Positions 25,396 to 33,718 of a DNA stretch of 57,802 bases are shown in pieces (positions within the stretch are counted from its first letter, which is position 1; the number at the start of each line of letters is the position of its first letter). The DNA is taken from positions 1 through 57,802 of the forward strand of contig DBYO01000027.1 of NCBI GenBank assembly GCA_002310235.1. The letters run 5' to 3'. The position numbers and the translations under genes are program-made. The notes under the pieces are model-generated. The model was given only the letters and a program-made list of their open reading frames with translations, was not told where the DNA came from and made no database searches. This DNA is from Bacteroidales bacterium UBA1184. Lineage in GTDB: Bacteria > Bacteroidota > Bacteroidia > Bacteroidales > ML635J-15.

Positions 25396-25457
25396 GGGGC
25401 GGCTCGCGGAACGAAAAACATTTGTCCTAAAAAACTTTCCCTCTCATTAGAATTACC

Positions 25458-25465
25458 TACTTTTG
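25458..25465 (+). promoter_or_regulatory. Promoter of the M23 peptidase gene
   Basis: TACTTTTG -7 box only 4 nt before ATG 25470, so the mRNA may start at or just before the start codon (leaderless). Confidence 0.6.
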
Positions 25466-25469
25466 CAAT

Positions 25470-26324
25470 ATGAAAAGAATTTCGCTTGCAATTGCATTAT
25501 GCACTGTCTGCACACTGTCGTTCTCGCAGGCAAAAGTCGCTGTTGATACCATATCGCGTGGCAACCTGTCGGTAGTCATATTCGATGATAAGACTTGGCA
25601 ATACATTGAAATACAACCTGATGTAAAATCGACAACAATCGACACCACAGACATTAAGGCGGAAAACTGGGTTACTACCTCGGTATATGCGCAAAATCCC
25701 GACTATGCACGAACCAAAGAGACCAGCGTCATCAACTTTGGCGATGCTGCTTCCAGTTTTCCTGCAAAAGGGAAGGTCATTTCGGGTTTCGGAATGCGTA
25801 GCGGAAAGATGCACACAGGAATCGACATTGCAATTAATTCTGGCGATGATGTTGTCGCTGCCTTTGACGGCATTGTACGTTTCGCAGGATGGAGCGGTTC
25901 GAAATATGGCAATGCTGTAGTTGTCAGACATTACAACGGACTTGAAACCGTTTATGGACACCTCGACGATGTAAAATGCAGGGTCAACCAGAAAGTCAAT
26001 GCTGGCGAAACTGTCGGTTTTGGCGGAAAGACATCTAACCATCTGCATTTCGAAACTCGCCTAAAGGACAATGCTTTCGATCCCGAATTAATTTTCAATG
26101 CGCAGACAGGTGCTTTGGTTGCTGACAAGATTCCTATTTATGCAAGCAACTTCGATTATATGAAGTTTGTGGACAATTCTCAATATCATGTAGTTAAGTC
26201 GGGAGACACCTTGTCGGCCATTGCTCGTAAGTATCACGTTTCTGTAAAGCAGATTTGCGACCTCAACGGAATAAAGGAATCCTCGATACTTAGCATTGGC
26301 AAACGTTTAAAACTGAGACCGTAA
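25470..26324 (+). CDS. M23 metallopeptidase with C-terminal LysM
   Basis: The protein has 284 residues with a signal peptide (MKRISLAIALCTVCTLSFSQ). The LytM/M23 domain spans about residues 95-215: ISGFGMRSGKMHTGIDIA with the H-x3-D zinc motif near 115, VVRHYNGLETVYGHL, and the second zinc motif HLHFE near 191. A LysM peptidoglycan-binding domain (YHVVKSGDTLSAIARKYHVS) ends the protein. It should cleave peptide cross-links of peptidoglycan in the periplasm, or act as an activator of amidases if inactive; both zinc motifs are intact, so activity is likely. It is monocistronic. Confidence 0.92.
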   Translation: MKRISLAIALCTVCTLSFSQAKVAVDTISRGNLSVVIFDDKTWQYIEIQPDVKSTTIDTTDIKAENWVTTSVYAQNPDYARTKETSVINFGDAASSFPAKGKVISGFGMRSGKMHTGIDIAINSGDDVVAAFDGIVRFAGWSGSKYGNAVVVRHYNGLETVYGHLDDVKCRVNQKVNAGETVGFGGKTSNHLHFETRLKDNAFDPELIFNAQTGALVADKIPIYASNFDYMKFVDNSQYHVVKSGDTLSAIARKYHVSVKQICDLNGIKESSILSIGKRLKLRP

Positions 26325-26333
26325 AAAAACGAT

Positions 26334-26360
26334 GTCATCCTGAACTTGTTTCAGCATGAC
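26334..26360. repeat. Dispersed-type inverted repeat after the M23 gene
   Basis: GTCATCCTGAA ... TTCAGCATGAC pairs over 11 bp with one mismatch. It resembles a short intergenic repeat common in Bacteroidota. Confidence 0.5.
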
Positions 26361-26411
26361 TATGAAGAGAAAAAATTGAAAAATCACAATTCGCAACTCG
26401 CAAATATGTGT

Positions 26412-26419
26412 TATTTTTG
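26412..26419 (+). promoter_or_regulatory. Promoter of metG
   Basis: TATTTTTG -7 box, 17 nt before ATG 26437. Confidence 0.7.
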
Positions 26420-26436
26420 CACAAAATTTTCGGAAA

Positions 26437-28476
26437 ATGAAAGATTATAAGAGAATAACAATTACATCCGCTTTGCCGTATGCAAACGGACCTGTACATA
26501 TTGGACATCTGGCTGGCGTGTATGTGCCTGCCGACATTTATGCTCGCTACAACCGTTTGAAACATCGTGACGTACTTTTCATCGGTGGTTCCGACGAACA
26601 TGGAGTTCCAGTAACGCTCAAAGCACGCAAGGAAGGTGTAACTCCGCAGGATATTGTCGATAGATATCACAAGATTATAAAGGAATCGTTTGAGGAATTC
26701 GGCATTTCGTTCGATATCTACGGTCGTACCAGCGCCGAAATACACCACAAGACCGCTTCAGAGTTTTTCCTTTCGCTCTACAATAAGGGTGAATTCGTTG
26801 AAAAGACCAGCATGCAGTTCTATGACGAGCAGGAGCAACAGTTCCTAGCCGACCGTTACATTATGGGTACTTGCCCTAAGTGCGGCGCCGAAGATGCTTA
26901 CGGCGACCAGTGCGAAAAGTGTGGTTCGTCGCTCAGCCCAACAGAACTAGTAAATCCGCGTTCTATGATTAGCGGAAATGCTCCGATAATGAAGGAAACC
27001 AAGCACTGGTATCTTCCTCTCGATAAGTATGAGGACGAACTTCGTCACTGGATTCTAGAAGAACACAAGGAGTGGAAACCCAATGTTTACGGACAGTGCA
27101 AGTCGTGGTTAGACTCGGGTTTGTACCCACGTGCCGTTACCCGTGATTTGAACTGGGGAGTTAAAGTCCCTCTTGAAGAAGGTAAGGATAAAGTTCTGTA
27201 TGTTTGGTTTGATGCTCCTATAGGATATATATCAAATACCAAAATGTTGTATCCAAACGATTGGGAAAAATGGTGGAAGGACAAGGATACCAAACTGGTG
27301 CATTTCATCGGCAAGGACAACATAGTTTTCCACTGCATAATTTTCCCATCGATGCTTCGTCATGAAGGTTCGTATATATTGCCCGACAATGTTCCGGCAA
27401 ACGAGTTCCTTAACCTCGAAGGCAACAAGATAAGCACTTCACGCAACTGGGCTGTATGGCTTCACGAATATCTGCGCGACTTCGAAGGCAAGCAGGATGT
27501 ATTGAGATATGTGCTCACAGCAAATGCTCCGGAAACCAAGGATAACGATTTTTCGTGGAAGGATTTCCAAACTAAGAACAACAGCGAACTCGTTGCCATT
27601 ATGGGTAATTTCATAAACCGTGCAGTTGTACTTACGCATAAATATTATGGAGGAAACGTTCCGCAGCCGGCCGAAGATACCGACTACGAAAAGGAAATCC
27701 GTGACGAAATCGTTCGCATAAAGGAAAGCCTTGAGAATAACATTGAGAATTATAAGTTCCGCGAAGCCTTGAAGGATGCTATGGCAGTCAGCCGTCTGGG
27801 TAACAAGTACTTGGCCGATACCGAGCCTTGGAAGCTTGTCAAGACCGCCGAAGCTCGTACACGTACCATATTGTACTATTCGCTTCAATTGTGCGCCTTG
27901 TCGGCAACTCTTGCCGAGCCGTTTCTGCCGTTCACAAGCGCCAAGTTGTTCAAGATGCTCAATATCGAGCGTCCTGAATGGGAAAGCACTACTAAGGTCG
28001 ATTTGATTCCTGTAGGACACAAGATTGGCGAGGCCGAACTTTTATTCGAACGCATCGAGGATGCTGCAATTGATGCTCAGCTTCAGCGTCTTGCCGACAT
28101 CAAGGTCGAGAACGAAAAGAACAACTACAAGCCGCAGCCAGTAAAGGAAAATGTTGCTTTCGACGACTTCATGAAGGTTGACATTAGGGTTGGTACCGTT
28201 TTGGAATGCTTCAAAGTTCCGAAGGCTGACAAGTTGCTGCAGTTCAAGATCGACGACGGCATGGGCGGACGTACAATCGTCAGCGGCATTGCAAAGTATT
28301 ATACCGAACCCGAAAAGCTTGTTGGTACTCAGGTTTGCTTCATTGCCAACTTCGAGCCTCGCAAGTTGAAAGGCGTTGTTTCCGAAGGTATGATTCTCTC
28401 TGCCGAGGATGCCGACGGACGCTTAGTCCTTCTTCAGCCAAAGGATTTGGTAAAGAGCGGCGTAAAAGTAGGATAG
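26437..28476 (+). CDS. metG: Methionyl-tRNA synthetase
   Basis: A class I synthetase of 679 residues, charging tRNA-Met. Seen: the HIGH motif in YANGPVHIGHLAGVYVPAD, a zinc knuckle CPKCGAEDAYGDQCEKCG near residue 146, WFDAPIGYIS, the KMSKS-type loop GNKISTSRNWAVW near 331, an anticodon-binding helical domain, and a C-terminal tRNA-binding (EMAP/Trbp111-like) domain from about 570 (VDIRVGTVLECFKVPKADKL). It is full length. Its own promoter lies upstream and a bidirectional terminator follows. Confidence 0.96.
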   Translation: MKDYKRITITSALPYANGPVHIGHLAGVYVPADIYARYNRLKHRDVLFIGGSDEHGVPVTLKARKEGVTPQDIVDRYHKIIKESFEEFGISFDIYGRTSAEIHHKTASEFFLSLYNKGEFVEKTSMQFYDEQEQQFLADRYIMGTCPKCGAEDAYGDQCEKCGSSLSPTELVNPRSMISGNAPIMKETKHWYLPLDKYEDELRHWILEEHKEWKPNVYGQCKSWLDSGLYPRAVTRDLNWGVKVPLEEGKDKVLYVWFDAPIGYISNTKMLYPNDWEKWWKDKDTKLVHFIGKDNIVFHCIIFPSMLRHEGSYILPDNVPANEFLNLEGNKISTSRNWAVWLHEYLRDFEGKQDVLRYVLTANAPETKDNDFSWKDFQTKNNSELVAIMGNFINRAVVLTHKYYGGNVPQPAEDTDYEKEIRDEIVRIKESLENNIENYKFREALKDAMAVSRLGNKYLADTEPWKLVKTAEARTRTILYYSLQLCALSATLAEPFLPFTSAKLFKMLNIERPEWESTTKVDLIPVGHKIGEAELLFERIEDAAIDAQLQRLADIKVENEKNNYKPQPVKENVAFDDFMKVDIRVGTVLECFKVPKADKLLQFKIDDGMGGRTIVSGIAKYYTEPEKLVGTQVCFIANFEPRKLKGVVSEGMILSAEDADGRLVLLQPKDLVKSGVKVG

Positions 28477-28494
28477 GGATTATATAGATAAAAG

Positions 28495-28524
28495 AAAAGG
28501 AGGCTGTTGCCTCCTTTTTTTATT
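28495..28524. terminator. Bidirectional terminator between metG and mutS
   Basis: AAAAGGAGGC/GCCTCCTTTT (10 bp, loop TGTT) with A and T runs on the two sides; it serves both converging genes. Confidence 0.9.
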
Positions 28525-31123
28525 TTGCACCTGCTAGTTTCTTAATGTCGTTAAGTTTGTTTAGGGCTTCGAGTGGACTTAAACGATCGATGTCGAGATT
28601 CATGAGTTCCTTCTTAATCTGCGAAAGCACTGGGTCATCCAGTTGGAAGAAGCTCAATTGATAGCCGTCGCGGTTTTGTGCAATGGTATCTACATGCTTT
28701 CCCACTTTGGCATTACCATTTACTTCGTTTCCTGCAGATTCCAACTGTTCGAGTATCTTGTTTGCACGATATACAATCGACTTTGGCATTCCTGCCATCT
28801 TAGCCACATGAATACCAAAACTATGCTCACTACCTCCAGGTTGTAGTTTGCGGAGAAATATCACTTTGTTGCTAGATTCCTGCACAGAAACGTTGTAGTT
28901 GCGTATTCGACTGAAATCTTTTTCCATTTCGTTAAGTTCGTGATAGTGTGTAGCAAATAAGGTTTTAGCTTTCGAATGCTCGTGAATGTATTCTGCTATA
29001 GCCCAAGCGATTGAAATTCCGTCGTAGGTGCTAGTTCCGCGGCCGAGTTCATCGAGAAGTATAAGGCTTCGGTCGGAGAGGTTGTTCATTATGCTTGCGG
29101 CTTCGGTCATTTCGACCATAAATGTCGATTCTCCCATCGAGATGTTGTCGGAAGCACCCACGCGGGTGAAAATCTTATCAACAATTCCGAGAGAAGCTTT
29201 CTGTGCTGGCACATAACAGCCTATCTGCGCCATTATGCAGATTAGAGCCGTCTGTCGTAGCAGAGCCGACTTACCCGACATGTTAGGTCCGGTTATCATC
29301 ATTATCTGCTGTGTCTTGTCGTCGAGAAATACGTTGTTCGAAATATACGGCTCGCCGAATTTCAACTGCTTCTCAATCACAGGGTGACGACCTTCTTTTA
29401 TGTCGATAACGTTGCTTTCGTTGACTTCGGGACGACAGTAGTTGTTGCACACAGCATCCTTGGCAAACGACATCAGGCAATCAATCCGTGCAATAATGCC
29501 TGCATTTATCTGAACTTTACCAATTTGAGAAATAGCGTATGCAATAAGTTCGTTGAACAGACGGGCTTCGATTGCAGATATTTTTTCTTCGGCGCCAAGA
29601 ATCTTTTCCTCGTATTCCTTCAGTTCCTCGTTTATGTAGCGTTCGGCGTTCACTAGTGTTTGCTTGCGAGTCCACTCGGGTGGAACTTTGTCTTTGTGAG
29701 AATTGCGCACTTCGAAATAGTAGCCGAAAACGTTGTTGTAGTTAACTTTTAGCGACGATATTCCTGTACGTTCGCTTTCACGGCGTTCTATATCCTCAAG
29801 GTATGACTTGCCATTCGACGATATGCTGCGCAGTTCGTCTAGTTCTGAATTCACACCGTTGTTGATGACGTTTCCTTTCGACAGCAAGTTTGGACAGTCA
29901 GGATTGATGTATTTGCCGATTTTTTCTCGCAGTTCGCGACAGTCGTACATCTTTTCGCCAATAACCTGCAGTTCTGGAAGTTCAGAGTTTTTGCATAACT
30001 CAATAATCGGCTCAATGGCATCGAGCGAATATTTCAACTGAAGCATTTCGCGCGGATTTACGCGCATTACAGCAACCTTTGAAGCTAGGCGTTCAATGTC
30101 GCCAACCATTGAAAGGTGAGTTGATATACTGTCGTTTATGTCGTTGTTTTTAATGAAATGCTCAACAACATTAAGCCTTTCATTGATTGACTTAACGTCT
30201 TTCAGTGGTAGTGACAACCAACGTTTTAGCAGACGTCCGCCCATTCCTGTCTGTGTGCTGTCGATGACATTTATTAGGCTTCGTCCGTTTTCGTATCCCG
30301 AATCGAAAAGCTCGAGGTTCCGGATTGTAAATTTATCGAGCCACACATATTTCTCTTCGTCAATACGAGCAAGGTTTTTGATATGTTCGCAGCAATCGTG
30401 TTTGGTGTAGTCGAGGTAGTCGATTACCGCACCAGCGGCCACAACACCGACTTTCAGATTCTCGACACCAAAACCTTTGAGAGATTTTGTGTTGAATTGC
30501 TTAGTGAGTTTTTCGAAAGCGTTTTCTTCGGTAAACATCCAGTCGGGAAGTTCGTAGGTGGCAGGAAGTTCACGGAAAGCTTCGGTGATGTCTTTTTTCT
30601 GGTTTTTCTCGAATATTATTTCCTTTGGGCGGAAGTTCTGGATTAGTTTCTCAATGTATTCCTTAGTGCCTTGTGACACAAGAAATTCGCCAGTGGAAAT
30701 GTCGAGGAAAGATATACCGAAAATTTTCTTTTCGCAGTAGATGCTTGCCAGGAAGTTGTTTTCCTTTTGTTCGAGAACGTTGTCATCCATGGTTATGCCA
30801 GGGGTGACGAGTTCGGTAATTCCACGTTTTACTATAGTCTTTGTGGTTTTGGGATCCTCGAGTTGTTCACAAATAGCCACACGCTGACCGGCACGTACCA
30901 GTCGTGGCAGATAGGTGTCGATGGCATGGTAGGGGACTCCGGCGAGAGGCGCACCTGCGCGTTGGGTAAGGGTTATCCCGAGAATTTTACTAGCCGTAAC
31001 AGCATCGTCTCCAAAAGTTTCGTAGAAATCTCCCACACGGAAAAGCAGTATTGCATCGGGGTGCATGCGCTTTACCTCGTAGTATTGTTTCATCAATGGG
31101 GTTTCGGTGTCTTTCTTCGCCAT
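28520..31123 (-). CDS. mutS: DNA mismatch repair protein MutS
   Basis: The protein has 867 residues. It recognises mismatches and starts methyl-independent repair in this phylum. Seen: the mismatch-binding N-terminus (TPLMKQYYEVKRMHPDAILL FRVGDFYETFGDDA, with the FxE-type phenylalanine and glutamate), a connector and lever region, Walker A GPNMSGKSALLRQ near residue 613, VGASDNISMGESTFMVEM, and Walker B LILLDELGRGTSTYDG near 690. The C-terminal 60 residues are the usual dimerisation part. It is monocistronic. Confidence 0.96.
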   Translation of the reverse strand: MAKKDTETPLMKQYYEVKRMHPDAILLFRVGDFYETFGDDAVTASKILGITLTQRAGAPLAGVPYHAIDTYLPRLVRAGQRVAICEQLEDPKTTKTIVKRGITELVTPGITMDDNVLEQKENNFLASIYCEKKIFGISFLDISTGEFLVSQGTKEYIEKLIQNFRPKEIIFEKNQKKDITEAFRELPATYELPDWMFTEENAFEKLTKQFNTKSLKGFGVENLKVGVVAAGAVIDYLDYTKHDCCEHIKNLARIDEEKYVWLDKFTIRNLELFDSGYENGRSLINVIDSTQTGMGGRLLKRWLSLPLKDVKSINERLNVVEHFIKNNDINDSISTHLSMVGDIERLASKVAVMRVNPREMLQLKYSLDAIEPIIELCKNSELPELQVIGEKMYDCRELREKIGKYINPDCPNLLSKGNVINNGVNSELDELRSISSNGKSYLEDIERRESERTGISSLKVNYNNVFGYYFEVRNSHKDKVPPEWTRKQTLVNAERYINEELKEYEEKILGAEEKISAIEARLFNELIAYAISQIGKVQINAGIIARIDCLMSFAKDAVCNNYCRPEVNESNVIDIKEGRHPVIEKQLKFGEPYISNNVFLDDKTQQIMMITGPNMSGKSALLRQTALICIMAQIGCYVPAQKASLGIVDKIFTRVGASDNISMGESTFMVEMTEAASIMNNLSDRSLILLDELGRGTSTYDGISIAWAIAEYIHEHSKAKTLFATHYHELNEMEKDFSRIRNYNVSVQESSNKVIFLRKLQPGGSEHSFGIHVAKMAGMPKSIVYRANKILEQLESAGNEVNGNAKVGKHVDTIAQNRDGYQLSFFQLDDPVLSQIKKELMNLDIDRLSPLEALNKLNDIKKLAGAK

Positions 31124-31143
31124 GTAGCCAAATATTTTGCTTG

Positions 31144-31151
31144 CAAAAATA
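31144..31151 (-). promoter_or_regulatory. Promoter of mutS
   Basis: TATTTTTG on the minus strand, 20 nt before the mutS start. Confidence 0.7.
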
Positions 31152-31261
31152 TAGAAAAAAACGAAGCCTTTGTTTAGACGTTATCAACAAATGGAGGAAG
31201 TTATGAAACATCAATATATTATTGTTGTGATTTGCTTTTTTGTGCTTTTGAACGCTGACAG

Positions 31262-31415
31262 ACAGTTTATAGTATTGTTTTCCATCGTTGGCAGTTGTCA
31301 AAAAATCTTTGACAACTGATTTTTTTTTATCTAATTTATTGTCATTTAGTATATTAGTTATATGATAACTGATGCTTTGCTTCGAGGTGGTAAAAAGTTC
31401 TGCAATCTGCACTTG
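31262..31415 (-). pseudogene. RhuM family fragment
   Basis: On the minus strand about 50 codons read IAELFTTSKQSISYHITNIL and DKKKSVVKDFLTTANDGKQY, the helix-turn-helix region of RhuM proteins. Similarity ends after QYYKL and the frame then runs into unrelated sequence. There is no start and no C-terminus. A perfect 11-bp inverted repeat (31292-31318) encodes SVVKDFLTT. Its upstream end is fused in another frame to a BRO fragment. Confidence 0.75.
31292..31318. repeat. Palindrome inside RhuM fragment
   Basis: CAGTTGTCAAA and TTTGACAACTG, perfect 11-bp arms with loop AAATC. It lies at the same protein position as the palindrome at 8640-8666. Confidence 0.9.
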
Positions 31416-31424
31416 GCATTTTCA

Positions 31425-31447
31425 GTTGTACCCATTGGGGGTACAAC
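31425..31447. repeat. Palindrome inside BRO fragment (a)
   Basis: GTTGTACCC and GGGTACAAC, perfect 9-bp arms with loop ATTGG, coding for LYPQWVQL. Confidence 0.9.
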
Positions 31448-31503
31448 TCAGATTTCTTAAAATCATTGTCTTCCATTTTTTCCCAGTCTCAGTCTGCATT
31501 TCT

Positions 31504-31528
31504 ACATGGGGACAATTTGTCCCTATGT
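31504..31528. repeat. Palindrome inside BRO fragment (b)
   Basis: GGGACAA-T-TTGTCCC (31509-31523) is flanked by ACAT and ATGT; its core equals that in the intact BRO gene at 2698-2716. Confidence 0.85.
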
Positions 31529-31559
31529 AAATCGCAAGGGATTCGTCTATTTATGCAAT

Positions 31560-32756
31560 TTATTTAAATATTTCTGTTGCTTTGTCGAAAATTCCAGTCA
31601 TATATGCGAGTGTCATTCCGTAGTTTGAGATCGGAATGCCGGCATCGACTGCTGGTTTCAGCCTGTTTAGCAGTTGCTTGCGTGTGACCATGCAGCCGCC
31701 GCACTGGATAAGCATGGCGTAGTCGGTAATCTTGTCGGGAATCTGGTCGAGCCCGGCGACAAAGGTAAATTCCAGGTTTTTGCCTGTGAATTTTCGCAGT
31801 GCGTTTGGAATCTTGACACGACCGATATCCTCGCACGATACATGGTGACTGCAACTTTCAAGCATCAGTATCTTGTCGCCGTCGCGAAGGTCGGCAATAT
31901 GTGGCGTTCCTTTCAGGTAGTTGGCAAAATCGCCTTTACTACGGGCAAGCACAATGGAGAAACTTGTCAGCGGTACATCGCTGGGAATCAAGTTCTTGAC
32001 TTTATAGAACACCTGCGAGTCGGTTACTGCAAGGCGCGGTTTTATTCCACAGCGGAAGAATTCTTCGACTTCGGTATCCTGTACGGTAATTACTATGCAA
32101 TGGTTGTCGAGGCAGTCGCGGAGAACCTGCACCTGCGGCAGAATCATTCGTCCCTGCGGCGCTTCGCTGTCGATTGGCGTGATTAGCAGAACTATGTCGT
32201 TCTCGCCGACAATGTCGCCAAGCAACGAACCGAATGTCCATGTGCTTTCGGGGGCAATCTGCTTAATGGTGTCGAATACCAGCGGCACCAGGTCGCGGTT
32301 GGTGGTAGTAAAGTCAATTACGGGAACGTTGTATTCTGCCTCGAGACTTTGCTTCAGTTTGCTGTCGAGCGGGACAATGTCCGACTTGTTGTGAATGATG
32401 AAGAAAACGGTCTTGAGTTCCTTCAGCCGTTCTATGATTTTACGCTCGTAGTCACCGAATTCATTGTCGGAAATGACAATGATGGCAATGTCGATAATGT
32501 TGAGCGTTTCGAGCGAGCGTTGTATTCTTAGCTGACCGGTTTCGCCTTCGTCGTCGATTCCTGCCGTATCGATGAATATGACGGGAGCGTAGCCAAGTAT
32601 TTCGTAAGAACGTTTCACTGGGTCGGTCGTTGTGCCTTTAAGGTCGGAGACTATGGAGATGTTCTGTCCCGACAGACAGTTTATCAGCGATGATTTTCCG
32701 GCATTGCGTCTGCCGTAGATTCCTATGTGCGGTTTGTTGTCTTTTCCTTGCTTCAT
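31560..32756 (-). CDS. hydF: [FeFe] hydrogenase H-cluster maturation GTPase HydF
   Basis: The protein has 398 residues. It is the scaffold on which the 2Fe subcluster of [FeFe] hydrogenase is assembled before transfer to the apoenzyme. Seen: an N-terminal GTPase domain (GIYGRRNAGKSSLINCL, LKGTTTDPVKRS, FIDTAGIDDEGE, IIHNKSD), a dimerisation domain, and the C-terminal cluster-binding cysteines in HHVSCEDIGR near residue 305 and CGGCM near 355. HydE, HydG and the hydrogenase are not in the window, so they must be elsewhere. It points to a strictly anaerobic, H2-metabolising cell. It lies 47 bp after prmC. Confidence 0.95.
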   Translation of the reverse strand: MKQGKDNKPHIGIYGRRNAGKSSLINCLSGQNISIVSDLKGTTTDPVKRSYEILGYAPVIFIDTAGIDDEGETGQLRIQRSLETLNIIDIAIIVISDNEFGDYERKIIERLKELKTVFFIIHNKSDIVPLDSKLKQSLEAEYNVPVIDFTTTNRDLVPLVFDTIKQIAPESTWTFGSLLGDIVGENDIVLLITPIDSEAPQGRMILPQVQVLRDCLDNHCIVITVQDTEVEEFFRCGIKPRLAVTDSQVFYKVKNLIPSDVPLTSFSIVLARSKGDFANYLKGTPHIADLRDGDKILMLESCSHHVSCEDIGRVKIPNALRKFTGKNLEFTFVAGLDQIPDKITDYAMLIQCGGCMVTRKQLLNRLKPAVDAGIPISNYGMTLAYMTGIFDKATEIFK

Positions 32757-32759
32757 AAC

Positions 32760-32801
32760 AATTGATAATTAACAATTGACAATTAATAATGTATAATTGA
32801 A
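32760..32801. repeat. AT-rich AATTGATAATT-type microrepeats between prmC and hydF
   Basis: Several overlapping copies of CAATTGATAATT / AATTGACAATTAA type words. Similar words occur at 42876-42890. They look like dispersed simple repeats of this genome, without a visible gene or promoter. Confidence 0.4.
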
Positions 32802-32803
32802 AA

Positions 32804-33718
32804 TCAGTTTTTCCGCTCCATGAGCCTATGATTGCTGAGCTCCGTCGAAGTGTCGAAGGGGCGGTTGTGCGCTTTTATAATTCTATCTTTTCCATTTAGG
32901 TCTTTGATGATTTCGGCATCGTAGCTGAACGACTGGCATAATTCAAGCATTTTGTTGCCTAGATGTTCGTTTATCTCAAAGAAAACCAAAGGCTTGTGTT
33001 CTGGTTGATGCCTTTCGATGAACATCAGTATGCTACGGTAGAATAGTAGCGGATCGCTGTCATCGACGTATAATGCCAACGACGGTTCAAAATCCGTTAC
33101 ATTCTTGTGCATCATCGATTTCTCGCTATTTGTGACGTATGGTGGATTGCTTACCACAATGTCGAATTTCTCGGCAAGTGGAAATTTGTCGTCGGAAAGG
33201 ATGTCGTATTGTGCAAATTTGACTTCCGCATGGTTGTCATTAGCATTTTGCCTGGCGATTTCCAATGCCTTTTCGGAAATGTCAACTGCAAAGACATTTG
33301 CTTCGGGATGAGTTTTCTTTATTGCAACTGGAATACATCCGCTGCCAGTGCCAATGTCGAGGATATTACCAGCCGCTTCGACTACGCTCAGCGAGCTGTC
33401 GCATATCGTTTCTATCAGCATCTCCGTTTCCTGCCTTGGTATCAGCACGTTGCTGTCAACCTTGAAATCCATTCCGCAGAACGATGCTATGCCCGTGACA
33501 TATTGCACGGGTTCTCCGTTTGCCAGTCGGTTCGTTTTGCTGTTAAGTCGGTTGAGGTCTGCTGCGGCAAGTTCCTCGTCCTTGCGCATAAGCAGTTGTG
33601 TGTGCGAAAGTTTCAGTTCGTCGCAGACGAATATGGTAGCAATCGAGCGCGCCTCGTTGCTGTCGTAGAGGCGTTCGAGTTGCGTTGAAAGGTCGCGGAT
33701 AAATTGAGAGACAGTCAT
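32804..33718 (-). CDS. prmC: Release-factor glutamine methyltransferase PrmC
   Basis: The protein has 304 residues. It methylates the Gln of the GGQ motif in peptide chain release factors. Seen: a helical N-terminal domain, VQYVTGIASFCGMDFKVDSN, VLIPRQETEMLIE, the SAM-binding NILDIGTGSGCIPVAIKK, and the substrate-binding VVSNPPYVTNSEK. The C-terminus has a tail of about 15 residues beyond the usual end. The start codon directly follows the stop of the Sua5/YrdC gene (no gap), so they are cotranscribed. Confidence 0.95.
   Translation of the reverse strand: MTVSQFIRDLSTQLERLYDSNEARSIATIFVCDELKLSHTQLLMRKDEELAAADLNRLNSKTNRLANGEPVQYVTGIASFCGMDFKVDSNVLIPRQETEMLIETICDSSLSVVEAAGNILDIGTGSGCIPVAIKKTHPEANVFAVDISEKALEIARQNANDNHAEVKFAQYDILSDDKFPLAEKFDIVVSNPPYVTNSEKSMMHKNVTDFEPSLALYVDDSDPLLFYRSILMFIERHQPEHKPLVFFEINEHLGNKMLELCQSFSYDAEIIKDLNGKDRIIKAHNRPFDTSTELSNHRLMERKN

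Larger units (their letters stand above)
31405..31530 (-). pseudogene. BRO-N family fragments
   Basis: On the minus strand one frame reads GTNCPHVEMQTETGKKW, close to the GTICPPVEMLAPDGKHR part of the intact BRO-N gene at 2517; a second frame reads FKKSELYPQWVQLKMPSAD, the same part of another BRO subtype. The frames are joined by shifts, so the piece is dead. It runs directly into the RhuM fragment, showing repeated insertion or recombination at this place between hydF and mutS. Confidence 0.5.
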
